Positions 43,701 to 58,700 of a stretch of DNA of 64,000 nucleotides are shown piece after piece (position 1 is the first letter of the stretch; the number at the start of each line of letters is the position of its first letter). The translations under genes were made by a program, and so were the position numbers. Location: positions 8,557,985 to 8,621,984 of the forward strand of contig NC_133940.1 in NCBI RefSeq assembly GCF_031877795.1, in the 5' to 3' direction. Origin of the DNA: Strix aluco (Eukaryota > Chordata > Aves > Strigiformes > Strigidae). The notes under the pieces were generated by a model. It saw only the letters and a program-made list of their open reading frames with translations, was not told where the DNA came from and ran no database searches.

Positions 43701-46700
43701 TTTTCTTGTCCCTCTCTCTTAGTAACATTTATGGAGTGAGAAATGATCTGGAGAGTGTTCTGACATTGTTCATGAAATGTGTCCAACAATTTTATTCAAA
43801 CAAAGACCTCTTGTTCAGTCTCAAACCAAGAGATGAAGTCTGAATGATTTCTTTTTCTCATCCCTTGTTTACATATTTGAAAATGATGTGTTTAGTCCAA
43901 TCATACAAATCCACAAGTTGATTTTTTTTTTTTATTAAATAGATGGCTCTTGAAATAATTGGTCTGGGTTAAGTAACAAAAATTGATTGTTTTCGTTCAA
44001 TTTTTCATAGTTCTTTGTAACGGCTTTGATCTTTCAGTGATCTGCTGTGCTTCTTTCTCTTTCATTTATTTAAAATCTTTTGGTGTATTTTCTGGTTATC
44101 CTTCTGATTTTCTTCCAGACATCACGATATCTACTTTGCTTTAATTTTAGAAACAACATTTTTATGGTCTGAAGTTTAAGTAATCTCTGTTTAACAGAAT
44201 TCCAGCAATACATACATGTTAGGGGTCCTTTATAATTTGAAAGGGTTTTTTAATTAATTATAACTTTTCAAACTCTTGTAGAGTTCAAATTATCTGAAGA
44301 TACCTGAAGTTCTTCTTCTAAGTTTTTCTTTTTTGAGGGTTCTGTAGAAATACTGTAAAAAAAAATTGACTTCAGCAAGCATCTGTAAATTTAGACTGAG
44401 GCTGGTTTTACAGTCTGTCAAGTGAGAAGTTCTTTGCATGTGAACTGGGAGTAATAGACTGTCATGAGCACAACTTCTCTCCAGTTAATAAAGAAAGAAG
44501 ACGGGAAGAACAATTTTGACTGGACGTGTTAAAACAATTACTTCATATGACCCTATGACATCTGTGCTTCTCTTTGGAGCGCATAGGGACCTTATGTTTA
44601 TTAAAGAGAATTAATTAATATTCAGGATTTGCTGCCAATATGATGCAAAAATGAATAAACATTAAAATGTGAATTGTTTGCATATGTTGCTATGAGAAGT
44701 AATTTTAGGTTCTGTAAAGTTACTGACTAGGTTTCCAGCAACAACACAGAAGTTGCTGGAACAATATGTGAAACCGTAAAATGGAAAGTTCAACTGAAAC
44801 ATGTTTTACACAGTAGAGCATTTTTTTAAATTGTCTGGATACTTCTATTTGATGTCGACCTGTTTTTTCCTTGAAAGATTGCATGAGTTTTCCCCTAATG
44901 CTACCATTGCAAGCTGTACTCAATTTCTTCTATCGATAAGCATGTCGCATACTTTGAATTCATTTTCTTCACAGTAAGGTCGTTTGTCTTAAAAAGACAG
45001 TACATACTTTTATGTTCTTATCTACCAGCACTGACTTTTCTGTGAAAAAGGGAGTAAATTTTGCATTTTGTGATGTGCCAAATGACATCAAAAGGATAGT
45101 GCTAATAGCTTGGATTCCTTTCTGTGGAAAGCAGTTTGTGCCAGGAGTGGAAGATTTTGAGTAGCAAAACTGGAGTTAAAGTATGTGCTGTCTTTTTAAG
45201 GAAAGAAAAAAAAAGGGAAACAGAAAAAGAAAAGATTCTGTCCTTTCACCTGTTGTCTGCATGTTTTTTCCTGTTACTTCTCTCTTGCCCTACTGCTGCC
45301 TCATGCAATGCAGGAGATTCAGGATGGACACAATGGCTATCATTCTGAAGCAGAACCTGATCAGGTGGCAAGTTTTACTCATCTTTCGTTCATTAACTGT
45401 GTAGCAAGGTACTATATATTAGTACTGGTACAGCACATACAAATCTTGTATTTGTCATGAAAGAGAATCCGTAGAAAGCATTTAGTGTGTTAACTGGCTC
45501 CATGCTTAGGTAGGGTTTTCGTGTAGTGTCATTCATTTAGTCTAAAATGTAATACTGCACGTAAGCCCCTGTCTGCCAGAGCACAGCCGCCCTTCTAAGT
45601 CTGTAACTGTCGGCTAATTCTCTACACATCATCTTTTGTGATTGGGTGCTGAATATAAAATTCTGTTAGTTTCCAAGAAAATCTAAAGCCAGTGGTCAGT
45701 TTAAATATCTTTAGAAATTATTTGTTAATGAGGGCTTGGGGTATTTTGTTTAGAGTCAGTCTGATCCTACCAACTATTTGTATGTGGATCAGAGCTGCAA
45801 TACAAGGGAAGAGTTACCTGTTTACTGTAACATAGCCCATTATATTTATTCTCAGTTCAGGATGTGAAAAATTGAAACCTTAGTATCTGATCGTGTTGAC
45901 CTGAGAGACATCACTTTCTCACATGGTCCTTAAAAATCCTGCAAACCCTTTTATTCTTAATTAGAATCTTTAGTACCTTGTAAATCTTGGCCACCAACAA
46001 AGGATCCAAAGGATCAATCTTGCATCATTCAGGAATGAAGCCATTTACCTAAATGAAAATTTATGGCACTAGCCCTTACTTTAAAATCGCTAATTTTTCT
46101 TCTGTATTTCATTATTACTTCATTCTTAATCTGACCTTCTGGATCCAAAATTCCTATAATGGACCTCTTCCATAACCTGTGGCACTTTCAGTAGGATATT
46201 GATTGAAATAGAGCATCGTGGGGTGCTTCTGACTTCTTGCTATCAAAAATGCAAAGTTAAAATGTTAAATAAATAAAGCTTCTGCCGTATAATTCTCCCA
46301 GGTGAAAATACTAAAATATTAAATAACCAACATTAAGAATAGAAAAAAATTAATATGAACTTTAAAATGTTCTCAAGTAGCTAAAATACCCAAAATAATA
46401 CCTGCATTTAGCAAAAGACTAAAAAATTATTAATTAGAAATTTGTGCTGATTTTGTTGTTCATATTTTTGTATGGTATATGTAGCTAGCATGTGAAACTA
46501 ATTGTTGCATAAATGCTTTATTACTAATATGTATGTCTGTGTAATCTTTATAATACCAAGTTTTGTGTTTGTTTGTTTGGGTTTTTTTTACTATGGTACT
46601 GTTTAATACAGTTGTGCCCTGTAAAAAAAAGATATGCTTCTTGTGTTCCAGTAATCTGGTAGTAAAAGCACTTTGCATCAAAATGTATCGATGTAGTACA

Positions 46701-49700
46701 GCTGGAAAGAGAAATTTACTCATGGTTTGGATTTCTGCCAGGCACTGCGGGATGGAAACAAACTAGCACAGATGGAAGAGGCTCCACTTTTTCCTGGCGA
46801 ATCAATCAAAGTTATTGGTAAGCATACCATTGAGTACTACACTGAATACTATTAAATCACGAGTTTACTTATTTAAAAATAAACTTATTTATTTAAAAAT
46901 ACTTTTCCTTTTGACTTGTTATTTTAATTTAATGCCAATTTAGATTAGCTGATTTGATGTGGATTTCTTTTCTTTGTCTTTTAAATCCAAATGCAGGAAG
47001 GAGAAATCAGTTCCAGAGGATGACTTGCTCCATGTAGATAATTTTTAAATTTTTTTTCCAAGGGTCGGTTTGTTCCATATAGGTGTATGGGTTATATTTC
47101 TGCTTGAGGATGCCAAGGACACTTCCTAGATTCAAAAGGTTCAAAACTGTGAGAGCAAAGAAGATGAAGTTATGGAAAACTTTGTTTCCAGTTCTTACTG
47201 AGATTCATTTAACTTTGGCCTGTGATGGCAAGCTCTGCGTTAGCAGTGTGGGACTTGGCTAGAAAAGAATGCTAGATCTTTCAAATAAAAGTGAAAATGA
47301 AGATACTGGCTATAACTGAATTACTTGGAGGTCAGTTGCCTACACATCAGTAATTGCCCATTTGGATGCTCTCTCTCTGAGGTGCGTGTGGATGCTTTAC
47401 ACCTGAGGGCAGGGTCCCAATACGTAGTTGCTGAGTAGCAGTGGGACTCAGGGGTTGGGTTGTTTTCATTGTTGAGGTAAAGACAGCTCTTTCAGTCCTG
47501 ACAGCATCTGAAGAGTGGGCTTTCCGATAGAGGTCAAGCATCAAAATCTTATGGAACTGCAAAAATCTTGCTGTTTTTAAATGGAAATAGATTTTTATGG
47601 AACAAATGTCTATAATAGTAAAACAAAGCTTTAATTGGTCTGTTTTCCAGCTAAAGATGTTATGTATATCTGTCCATTTATGGGAGCAGTCAGTGGTACA
47701 CTAACAGTGACGGACTTCAGAATGTATATCAAAAGTGTTGAAAGGGTAAGACTTCGCCATCTATCTGCATATTGTTTCAGGTAGGAATGTTGCTGAAGTA
47801 GATCGCAGAAAGTGACGGATTTGGTGTAAGTGAAGTATGATGTTCCACAGCGGTCTGTTAAACAGGAATTACAGTTCACTATAATGAAACGTACATAAAT
47901 CATATTAGTTTGTGTTCCTCCTAATGTAACAAAATTAATTTGTTTTATATGCAAATTTCAGGATCCACCTTTTGTTATTGATGTTCCCCTTGGAGTTATA
48001 AGTAGAGTTGAAAAAATTGGAGTACAGAGCCATGGAGACAACTCGTGTGGCATAGAAATAGTTTGCAAGGTATGGCATGGTAGAGATTTATTCATATTAA
48101 AGTATTTTCGTTTCAGTTTTCTGTAAGAGGAATCTGCATGCAAATGTGCTGGTTTTCTGTCTGATCAGTTTCCTGTATTTGAACCCTGCTTCATTTAGAT
48201 AATAAATTTCAATTCCTTTTATGAGACTTGCAGTCTTAAACACTTCTGCCTTTTGTCTCAAGAGTGAATTCAAAGGAAAAATGGCTATTTTTATGATACC
48301 TAGCAACTCTAATGACAGTCCTGGTCATCTGATATGAACACTTACAGAACTCTCTTCTAATGTGGGTTAGATGATGTCAGTGAGTTAGTGCTACATACAT
48401 GCCTGCCTTCAATCAAATTTCCTATAACTGCTTTTTTTTTTTTTTAAGTTATCATAGAGTAAAAGAGTGTAACTTATTTTTGACAGGATATGAGAAATTT
48501 GCGGCTGGCCTATAAACAGGAAGAGCAGAACAGATTGGAGATTTTTGAAAACCTTGTAATACGTGCATTTCCTGTGTCTAATGGCCTGGTAAGTCTTAAA
48601 GTGTAGAGGAGGCTGTCACTGACTCTCCTCTTTTTGGAAAGTGTAGGTGGGGAAATACAAGGGCTGTACAACAAACATTGGAATGTCGATTCATAAAATC
48701 TGTTACAGAGCAGGTAAGCTACTCTGACCCTGTTTCCTTTTTGCATTGATTTGTAAAACATTATGCTATGTTCTGCTATTGGTGAAGTTAGGTAATTTGT
48801 ATATAACTCTTCAGATCTAGATTTACCTAATGTTGCTTATTAAAAATATGTATGTATTGACTCTTATTTCCTGCAGTAGATAATTCAGTCTAGAAGTTCT
48901 GTCTAAAACAACAAATAGGTACAATTGGTCTTATTATTAGTGGTCTGCAGAATGGTATTTCATTTGCTTGTACGGGTAAGGAACTGGTTGGGAGGTAGGA
49001 GACCAGTATCCTCATCCTGACTTTGCCATTGATGTATGATCACCGGCAAGTAACTTCAACTCTCTCTGACTGTTTCCTGTCTTGATTTTGTTAATTACAT
49101 AGCAGGTACTTGAAGGAGGAAACTTTCTTTCATTTTCTTTCTAGCACAGTGTTGTCCAGTCTTGTCTGAAGGTTTTATGTCTGCTGTTAAAGAGTTTTAG
49201 AAGTGTTACATTTGAAATATTAGAGAGTTCACTGTTTTGGAGCTTATTGTGCACACAGCTCATCAGACAGTAATTTATGCCTTTGCTTTGTTGTCTTTAG
49301 CCTCTTTTTGCATTCAGCTACAAAGAAAAGTTTGCTGTTAATGGCTGGAAAGTGTATGATCCAATGGCAGAATATAAGAGGCAGGTAAGTTATATAAATA
49401 TTTGACGTATTATTTTTTTCTCCGTCTCCCCCAGAGCCATTTAAACAAGAAAAAAATATTAAAGAAAACTCAAAATTTTAAGCTGTAGCTACCTGCAGAG
49501 ACTGTCTAGATGTCATGTTTAGATAATAAAATGCAAGTGGCCTGAGTGAGCGCCTGCTAAAGTTGATGGAGATAACAGGTGCTGAGTACTTGAGCAAATT
49601 GGTCTGTTTTAGCATGCATTCTTAAATCCACGTTTTTCAAGTGCTGTTTCTAGAAAATACAAGCTTTGGTCTTGAGTAAGCAGCATTAAACAGAAGAGTA

Positions 49701-52700
49701 GTTTGTCATTGTAAATTTACAGTTTCCTAGCTGCAAAAGTTTTTATTTCACTATATAATCACTTTTTAGCTGCATGTGCAGCCTATTCAAATGGTTATTT
49801 TACGTATTAGTTTTAAGGATAATAAATAGGAAAGACTTTCAGTGTTTTGGTTTATGGTTCAGTATGAAGACCTAAAGTATAGCTAATTTAAAAGAAAAAT
49901 GTGGACACTCTTCTTTTTTTAAAAAGTACATCGTGCATAAAAATTTTCATCACCCCAGACTCAGACATGTAAAGGTCTAACCTGAAAAATACAAAACTGT
50001 TTTGCTTTCATACAGGGCTTGCCCAATGAGAGTTGGAAAATATCCAAAATTAACAGCACCTATGAGCTTTGTGATACATACCCTGCTATTCTTGTCGTGC
50101 CAACCAGTGTAAAGGATGATGACCTCTCAAAAGTGGCAGCATTTAGAGCAAAAGGCAGAGTTCCAGTAAGTGAAACTTTCACAAGGAGATATAAGTGCTC
50201 TACAAATCTGTAGTTTATAAGAAATTATCAGTTCTTTTAGGCTCCTGTTTTTTTTAAATAACAGTGGGCTGGATTCCTTCCTGAAGGGGGGTTGCAAAGA
50301 AAGAAGAATTAAGCTTGATGGGTGTAGAACTGCAGAGAGCAGCTCAAATGTGACTCTGATTGCTTGGTTATTATGACATGTAATAAATTTTTGTTTGGAG
50401 TTAACACTTCTAAGCCACAATGGTATCTGATACTAATTTGCATATTAGCTTGTGCTCGGATTTGGTGTGGAATGTGTTACAGCCATAGCAGTTTTCTTGA
50501 GAATAGACAAGTTTTGCAGGTAGCGTAAGAACCCCTTTAAATATGTTAGATGGTGACAGTTTTCATGCTGTAGGTCTGCTTAGCCGGGTACAGGTCCATA
50601 GAGTTCCATATGAAGCAGTTTTTCTTCCTCCATTGTTCTTTTTTTTTCTAATTAGTAAGATGCAGGAGCCTGCTTAGTTTTTATTAGAAATAAAAGCTAA
50701 GATGTTTAGAATCAGTTTGTATTTCAAGCTCAGGTTTGGCATGAGCAGTGCTAGTGTGCTGTAAATACTGTTTTGCATCAGCTTGTCCTTAAATTTGCAT
50801 TTGTTGATTTGCCAGGAAATAATGCCATGTAGGCACTGTGATTGTCTAATTGCACTCTGGCCTGCTGCTTTTATAGTGGTATAGTAAACTAAAATAACTT
50901 TCTTTTATTCCAGGTGTTATCCTGGATTCATCCTGAGAGCCAAGCAACAATAACACGATGCAGTCAGCCGTCGGTAGGCCCAAATGATAAGCGTTGCAAA
51001 GAAGATGAAAAATATTTGCAGACAATAATGGATGCCAATGCTCAGTCACATAAACTTATCATCTTTGATGCCAGACAGAATAGTGTTGCCGATACAAACA
51101 AGGTAGGTTGGTATCATAACTAGCATTAGTAGTTCTGTGTTTATTACAAGGCTGAAGATTGAGTAAGAGATGAGGATGAGAAGAACTTGGTATTGAAAAA
51201 AACATCAAGGGTCTCAAAGAAGATAAGTTGCCTATAACATTTTGGAAAGGCTGGCAGGAATTGAAGGCAGCATGGAGACAAAGCTGAGAAATGTTGCAGG
51301 AAAGCCAAAGGTTTCAGTAGTAAAAAGGAGAAGGTACGTGGATGTATTATCAAATGTGTCCTATTATGACTAGAATTTCTTTCACCTAAAAAAATATCCT
51401 AGTACTTAGAAAAACAAAAGTCAAAAATATGCTTTTGTTAGTGCTAAAATAATCCTTTGTCTCAGAAAATCCTGAAACCGGACCAAAATGTCTCAACCTT
51501 ATACTGAAGTCCTGTACATGTTCTTTTCTTCATCTGTTTTTACTTTTTGAATGACAGACAAAAGGTGGTGGATATGAAAGTGAAAGTGCCTACCCAAATG
51601 CAGAGCTGGTCTTTCTGGAAATTCATAATATACACGTAATGAGAGAATCCCTGCGTAAACTTAAAGAAATAGTTTATCCTACTATTGATGAGACTCGGTG
51701 GTTATCAAATGTGGACTCCACCCATTGGCTGGAATATATAAGGGTAAAATACTTTTGATTTGAAAAATCAATTGTTTTTTTAAACCATGTTTTTAACTTA
51801 CATTTCTGAAAATATTGCTAAATTAATGTCTAGATTTAAGCATAATGCCTAGATTTAAGGATAATCTTGTAAAAAAGCTTTAATTTTTAAATGGTCACTT
51901 AGAAGATAGCATTTTAAACATTCCATAATAACTTTGTATTTCCAGTTTTATGTATTGGTAGGTAATGAGTTAATCCCTGATAGCACAGTATCATATCTAG
52001 TGTTGGACAGTTTTATTTTCTTGAGAGGGAATGTTTGTGAGCAGTCCAGGGTTATCCCTGCTATTTGGAAGAATGCCCTGGGAACTTCAGATTATATTTG
52101 AACAACTGCCAAAAGAACTTGACTGTAAATTCTGCAGTCTTTCTCATCCTTCCCTCCCTCATTGCAATGTTAGTGTTCATGTGTTGGGCACCTACATTTT
52201 CATGGGCTGTTTATAGTCAGTGCTCTACTGGGTTATAATCTGCTCTATTATTTAACATAATATTAAAATAAATCACTACCATATTCAGTTTTACAGTCTG
52301 TTTCACTAACCTCTGAAATGCTTTTAGAATAGATTATTTCATTACCACATTCACTCCCCTGTTTATGATGAATATGGATGGAGTGGAATTTGTTTTATTA
52401 GCAACTGGCTCAAATGTCACTCGTGCAAAACATGTTTGGAATTGTTCATTAGTTTTACTCTTCTATTAAGTAGGGCTTGCTAACTGCTGCAGGAGAACCA
52501 GTAGAGGGAGCAAACACTTAAGAATTAAACAAATTTAATGATCTTTTGGGAACAGTTTAATTTTCTTGTTCGCTCAAAATTGGACTATTTCAAACAGCTT
52601 TGGGAATCTGAGTATCCGGAAACCTCTTCTGATCAGCCTGGCCTTAAATACAATAGTCTGTTTTTAAAAGTGGAGTTGTTTGGCCCATGGTCACCTTTCA

Positions 52701-55700
52701 TTGACATTGACTTCAGTGGGGTTCCTGGGCTTAGACGGTGTCAGAAGTGGACCTTGACACCACTGTTGCACAGATGACAATAGCATGGGAATTTGAAATT
52801 TCATTTAAATTATTTTAAAGAGTTGACACACGTGTAACATTCCTCATGAATCTGTCCCTTACATTACAGTATTGACAGCACAAACTGCAGCCTGATTTCT
52901 TAAAAGCTGCCATTACTGTGTTAGCAGTGTTGATGGTACCTCCCTGTGCTTTTGCCCAAGAACTGCTTGCCTTCCTTGCCCGTTTGATTTGGCTTGTAAG
53001 AGCAATTAACAAATCCACAGCTTTACCCTAACGCATCTTCTGTTTTCTGGGCTCAGACCAGTGTGATTGCGTCCCAGTTTAATGCAACGCATTACTGGAA
53101 ATTCACCTTCCTAGCACTGGGCACCCACAGCACTTTGAAGATGGTCCAGCAGTGTCTGGGGAGGCACCAGTACCGTTCTGTGTGTGAAGACAGCAGTAGC
53201 AACAGGAGTAGGGTCACTTGGTGATTTCTGCACACCCAGGATGTTTCCTCATGGCCTCCAGGGTATTTTCTGTCTTTCAGGGGAGAACTTGTGCTATTAA
53301 TCATTTTTAAATCAGTTCTCATTTTCTAAACCAATCCAAAGCCAGTTATTTATTAGGAGCCCTAACTGAAATACTGTGTTGGTTGCTAAGTTTTGAAACA
53401 TCTATAAAGAATAATAATAGTTTGTGGAGGAAGCTGGTTTCTAAAGGCTTTTGTCCAAAGTAGAATAAAATGCTTCACCTACTCCCCAGATATTTACTGA
53501 ATTAATAGTAACTGTGTTTTCTGTCTCCCATTCTCTGCTTATTGCCTGTATCTGTTCTATCCTTTTATTTTCAGCTGTACTCCTTCAGAGGCATCTGTGT
53601 TCTTTTTAGGACAATTTAGAGCAAGCTACTGCATACCTGTACGTTACATAGATTAGTTTTCTGCTTTTATTGAAGACCAAACTGTCTTAATATTTGCACT
53701 TTTTTAGTGCAGTAGAGCTTTGTAACGGAAGTAATTGTCAATTAACTAGTTCAGACCACAAGCTCTATTCCCTCATAGAAGCTTTTGTATTGTTTCCTGA
53801 TATTTCCATCCTGGCATCCTTCAGTTTTACCATAAAAGATATGACCGATGAAAGAGATCATCAATGAAAATTGCCTCTGAAGCATGGTTCATGAAATAGC
53901 TTTGAAGACTGGTCTTGTCCACAGCTTCTCCACTAGATGATGACTTTCCTACTTCCCAGATGTTTTTACATGCCTGGGAAGGGAAGAATGCAAGTATTTT
54001 GCAAGATTCCATTATCTGATGTTGGAATGCAGAATAGGAGTTTCTCCTGTGGTCCTATTATAGTGGTTGCGTTTTTCCACATATTTTTCAGTGCCGTGAT
54101 AGGTCATGTTCCGTCTCTTCACAGGAGAGAGATTATTCAAGTTTTTAAAAAACTACAGAGCAGCATAAGAGAATAAGAGAGGGGTTTTTGTGAGAGAGAA
54201 GAATAATAGCACGTTCCCACGGGTGATCTCAGTCCTGTGCCATCTCTATCCTTTGCTCTCCATCATGCTTCTGAATCCACCCTATTAATGGTCTGCTCAT
54301 GGGTTGAATACAATTTATACTTTATGCACCAACAAATCAGCACAGACTCCCCGCCAGGGGTTTCTGGGTTGGTTTGGGTTGTTTTGATTTAGATTAGCTG
54401 GATAGTTGGTCTCTTCCTCTGAACTTAGTAGCTGAGAACTGAAAGCTGAGGAAGAAAGAGCGATTGATTACTGTGAAAATGAACTTTGAAAACATTGAAC
54501 CTTCAGCCTTTGGAATAGGTTACAGTATTTGTGTCTTTTTATCATGATACAGAATTTCAGATTTAATTTAGAGAAGGGATTCCCAGGTTCTTTTGCTATG
54601 TGCTACTAATAATGGAGAGCTGGTGAGAACTCTCTCCTGGGTAAGAGAGTGCACGCAGCTTTTGTACCTCTAGGAGCATGCATACCACCATTTGGAAATC
54701 TCTAATTTAAAGCAATGTCATTCAGATGATTATGTGATTAATCTGAAATTTTAAAATATATTAAGCTTAAGAGTATAAAATTATAACTTTGTGAGAGTTT
54801 TGATTAGTATTTAATATGCTTGTTTATTTATTTTTGTTTATTTAAGATGCTTCTTGCCGGAGCAGTAAGAATTGCGGATAAAATTGAATCTGGTAAAACA
54901 TCTGTAGTGGTACATTGCAGTGATGGTTGGGATCGAACTGCACAGCTTACTGCGCTAGCTATGCTTATGCTGGACAGCTATTACAGAACTATCAAGGGGT
55001 TTGAAGTTCTTATAGAGAAAGAATGGATAAGTTTTGGACACCGGTTTGCAATGGTAAGCTGAAAGACTTAGTGTGCAGTTTGTCACCTTCAACGCTTTTA
55101 TTTTGAATAGCATGTTTTCGCCCAGTACCCTGCTGCATTTTAATTATTACCTCTGGTGTCCTTCTTTTAATGGTGTGAGTGTGTCAGAGAATTGTGACCT
55201 GTCCATTTTAACAGGAAATCTCTGTGTGAGGTATAAGATAAAGTAAATAAGAATTAAGTGGCTTGAACATAATGGTTAAAAAAAAATCACATGGCTTTTT
55301 TATGAGGAAGAGGGATTGTTTCATCTTTAATAATCTTATGAATGGAGAAACAAGGAAAACAATTAAGCTGTCTACCAGGTAAAACTGCTGGAACCATTAT
55401 TCTGATTTAAGGTTGAAGTGTTTATTTAACACATGGGCTAGTGGGGAATTAGGACATAAATTATTACGGCATTTTGTGGGCTCTGACTCTAAGATGTTTA
55501 GGAGAAATGACATGTAGTTATGGCTGGTAGATACGGAATAATCGTTGTTTCAGTACAGTTTTAGTAAATACCTACCAGTTTGTCCCACTGGTAGAAATAA
55601 ATGACCCTGCAGTGGAGGATGGGGAAACAACTGGCACAGCTTTGTTGAACAAGTGTCTTTCCAGCTGTGCTCAACAGCAAAGGCATGTCCGTAAGTGAAC

Positions 55701-58700
55701 ATTGGGATGCGTATTTAGTAGTTGCAGAATACAGGTTAGCATTATGGAAGATTTGCTCATTGTTGTGGTTTAACCCCAGTTGGTAACTAAGCACCACGCA
55801 GCTGCTTGTTCACTCCTCCCTCCCACGGTGGGATGGGGAGGAAAGTCAAAAAAAAAGTAAAACTTGTGGGTTGAGATAAGAACAGTTTAATAATTGAAGT
55901 AAAATACAATATTACAATAATAATAATAATTGTAATGAAAAGGAAGATAACAAAAAGAGAGAGAAATAAAACCCAAGACAGGCAAGTGGTGCACAGTGCA
56001 GTTGCTTACCACCTGCTGACTGATGCTCAGCCAGTCCCCGAGCAGCGATTCGATCCTCCCGGCCAATTCCCCCCTGTTTCTGTACTGAGCGTGACATTCT
56101 ATGGTATGGAATATCCCTGTGGCTAGTTGAGGTCAGCTCTCCTGACCATGCTCCCTCCCAGTTTCTTGTGCACCTGCTCGCTGGCAGCGCATGGGAAACT
56201 GAAAAATCCTTGACTTACGATAAGCCCTACTTAGCAACAACTAAAACATCAGTCTGTTAACAATATTATTCTCATACTAAATCCAAAACACAGCACTGTA
56301 CCAGCTGCTAGGAAGAAAATTAACTATCCCAGCTGAAACCAGGACACTTGTCTTGTTCACCACTGGAACATATTTACGAGTTACTCAGATTTAAAGTGTT
56401 GGGATGGTACTGTAAATACACTAGACTGAAATGAAAAATTTGTTTTGACTTTCAGCGAGTAGGACATGGAGATGATGATCATGCTGATGCAGACAGATCT
56501 CCCATTTTCCTTCAGTTCATTGACTGTGTTTGGCAAATGACAAAGCAGGTAAGATGCTTGAGTATATTTCTGTGAGGTCTCAGTCTTTATCTTGGAAGTG
56601 TAATTCATGGAGGAGAACACGTTCTTTTGCAGAGCAGTAGCATGGTTTCCTGAAGTTGGTGGTGCTATGGCTGCACCATGCACACATAGCGAAACTTTTT
56701 GCTCAAAGTGAGGTAGAAGGAGCTAGAGTAGAAGTATTGAGTTGAAACCAAAATACCAGGAATCCTTTTTGTTTAAAATAGGCTTTCAAAGGATTCTCCA
56801 TTTACATAAATGAGGGTTATTGACGAGATAAATGATTTGCATTGCATATTCACTGGTGGAGTAGATGTTCATATGGGTTTATATTGTCCTTAAGAAACAG
56901 CACAAATCCAGTCTGATTGTGAACTGAGGGGAGGAGAGTGTTCTTCTATGTATGTCTCAAATGTGAAATATAAGTTTATGTTGGCATCATTATGCATACA
57001 GGGCAGCATTTCTAACATACCAGCCTATTCTCAGATAAATTTTCTTGCTGCCAACACTGCTTTTACCTCTGGATCAGGGGAGGTCTTTTAAATTAGTGAT
57101 ATTTAAGATATCAAAGTATTAAAATTCTCAAATTTTTTTCTGAATATGTTAAATTATAGAACAGCGTTAGCCTTAATTTTTCTTATTTATACCTCCATGA
57201 GCATAAACTTAAGATTTTTCTGAGCTTTTATATTGCTGAGGTTACTGAAATAAGTTGTTCACATGAAGGCTTTATTTCCAAGTAAATTAGAAGTGCTTGA
57301 TTCTTTTTCTTTTTTTTTTTCTTTTTTTTTTTTTCCTTGAAGCCTTACATAGATCTGTTCTCTTACAGCAAAAGCTATTATACTGAAGTCTGTGTAGTAT
57401 GTGATTTGTTTTGAAAAGAGGAGGGCAACAGTCTGGTTCCATATGATGCAGCACTCCCAGTTCTCTTACGTTAGTCTTCTTGTTCTGAACATGGTTCTTA
57501 AAAACTTACATCATAGTTTCCAAAACTTGTATTCAAAACAGCTGTCTTCGGTGCTTTATGAAAGTTCCCTGCTGTAATACTGGGCCCTTATCCAGAGTCC
57601 CTTGAAGACTTTCTCTTTCTGTGTATCTATATTTCAGCACTAATGGGCTGTTTAGTATGACTGGAGAAAATAAATGAAAAATTCTGCCCCTCTCTCAGAG
57701 GAAAGCTAATAACAATAGCAAAGAGAAGCAGTTCTAAACACCTGGTAGGAACAAAAGTCCTCTGGGGGGATCCTTAATTGAGAGCAGCCTCTTCTATTTT
57801 TGTGATCTCCCTTGCTGCCTCCTATTTCTTGATATAAACAGTTTAGTTCCCTCTAGTTTAAAAAAAAAAGGGACGGGGGCGGGGGGGAAATCTGTGAAAC
57901 ATTTTGCCAATACCACATCTGTTCAAAACCTGGATGCAGAAACTGTTCTGAAATTCATGAACAGCAGTGGCATTGAAAAATCATTAATGTTACAGCAGGA
58001 AAAAAATTGAAAATGTCATTCTTGGAGAGTTCTTGCCCATTTATTTTTATTTCTTTAGTTGACTTCAACACCTAGAGAATAGATATGTAGACTGTGATTA
58101 CCTTGACGTGGACCTATGAAAACCAGGATTCTGTTTTATCCTTGTGTAGATCACTTGCTTGTAAACCAGTGCTAGTTTCATGCTTTAGAATCCATGGTAA
58201 ACATATGTGAAATGTTCCAAAGCTCAAATAAGTGTTAATGACTGCAGGAGGGTGTATGGGCTCGGGTTTGGGCATGGGCTCAAAGCAAGCAAATTTTCTC
58301 TTTCGTGTTCTGAGAATTACATTCTTAAAACAATCAACTTAATACAGTGAGAGAATCTCTAACTTCCCACTATGATATAAATTTCCAGATAGCTTCAGAC
58401 AATGAAACTTAATCCTTGACAGCCTTATATTTTCCCTTGTGTTTTATGGTCTTCATGACACACAAATACAGTAATAGAGAACTTGAGAGAAGTACATTGA
58501 TATCAGATTTTAATAAAAAGCATATGGTGAAGAGATTTCCCTTCTCTGTTAGTAAATTCTGGTGATTTTGAATAGTAGATGTCAGATTGGAAAGGCCACA
58601 TGTGATCTGATGAAATACTGATGCCCCGTTAAAAACGAAACAAAACTGTAAAATTTGCGTGTAGCATTGCAGCTCAAGTAGTAGCTTCTACCTTTCATGC

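Noticed and set aside
44392..44413. Short acceptor-donor pair (TTTTACAG ... GTGAGA) in MTMR1 intron 2
   Set aside because: It encloses only eight bases, which is not a multiple of three and would break the frame.
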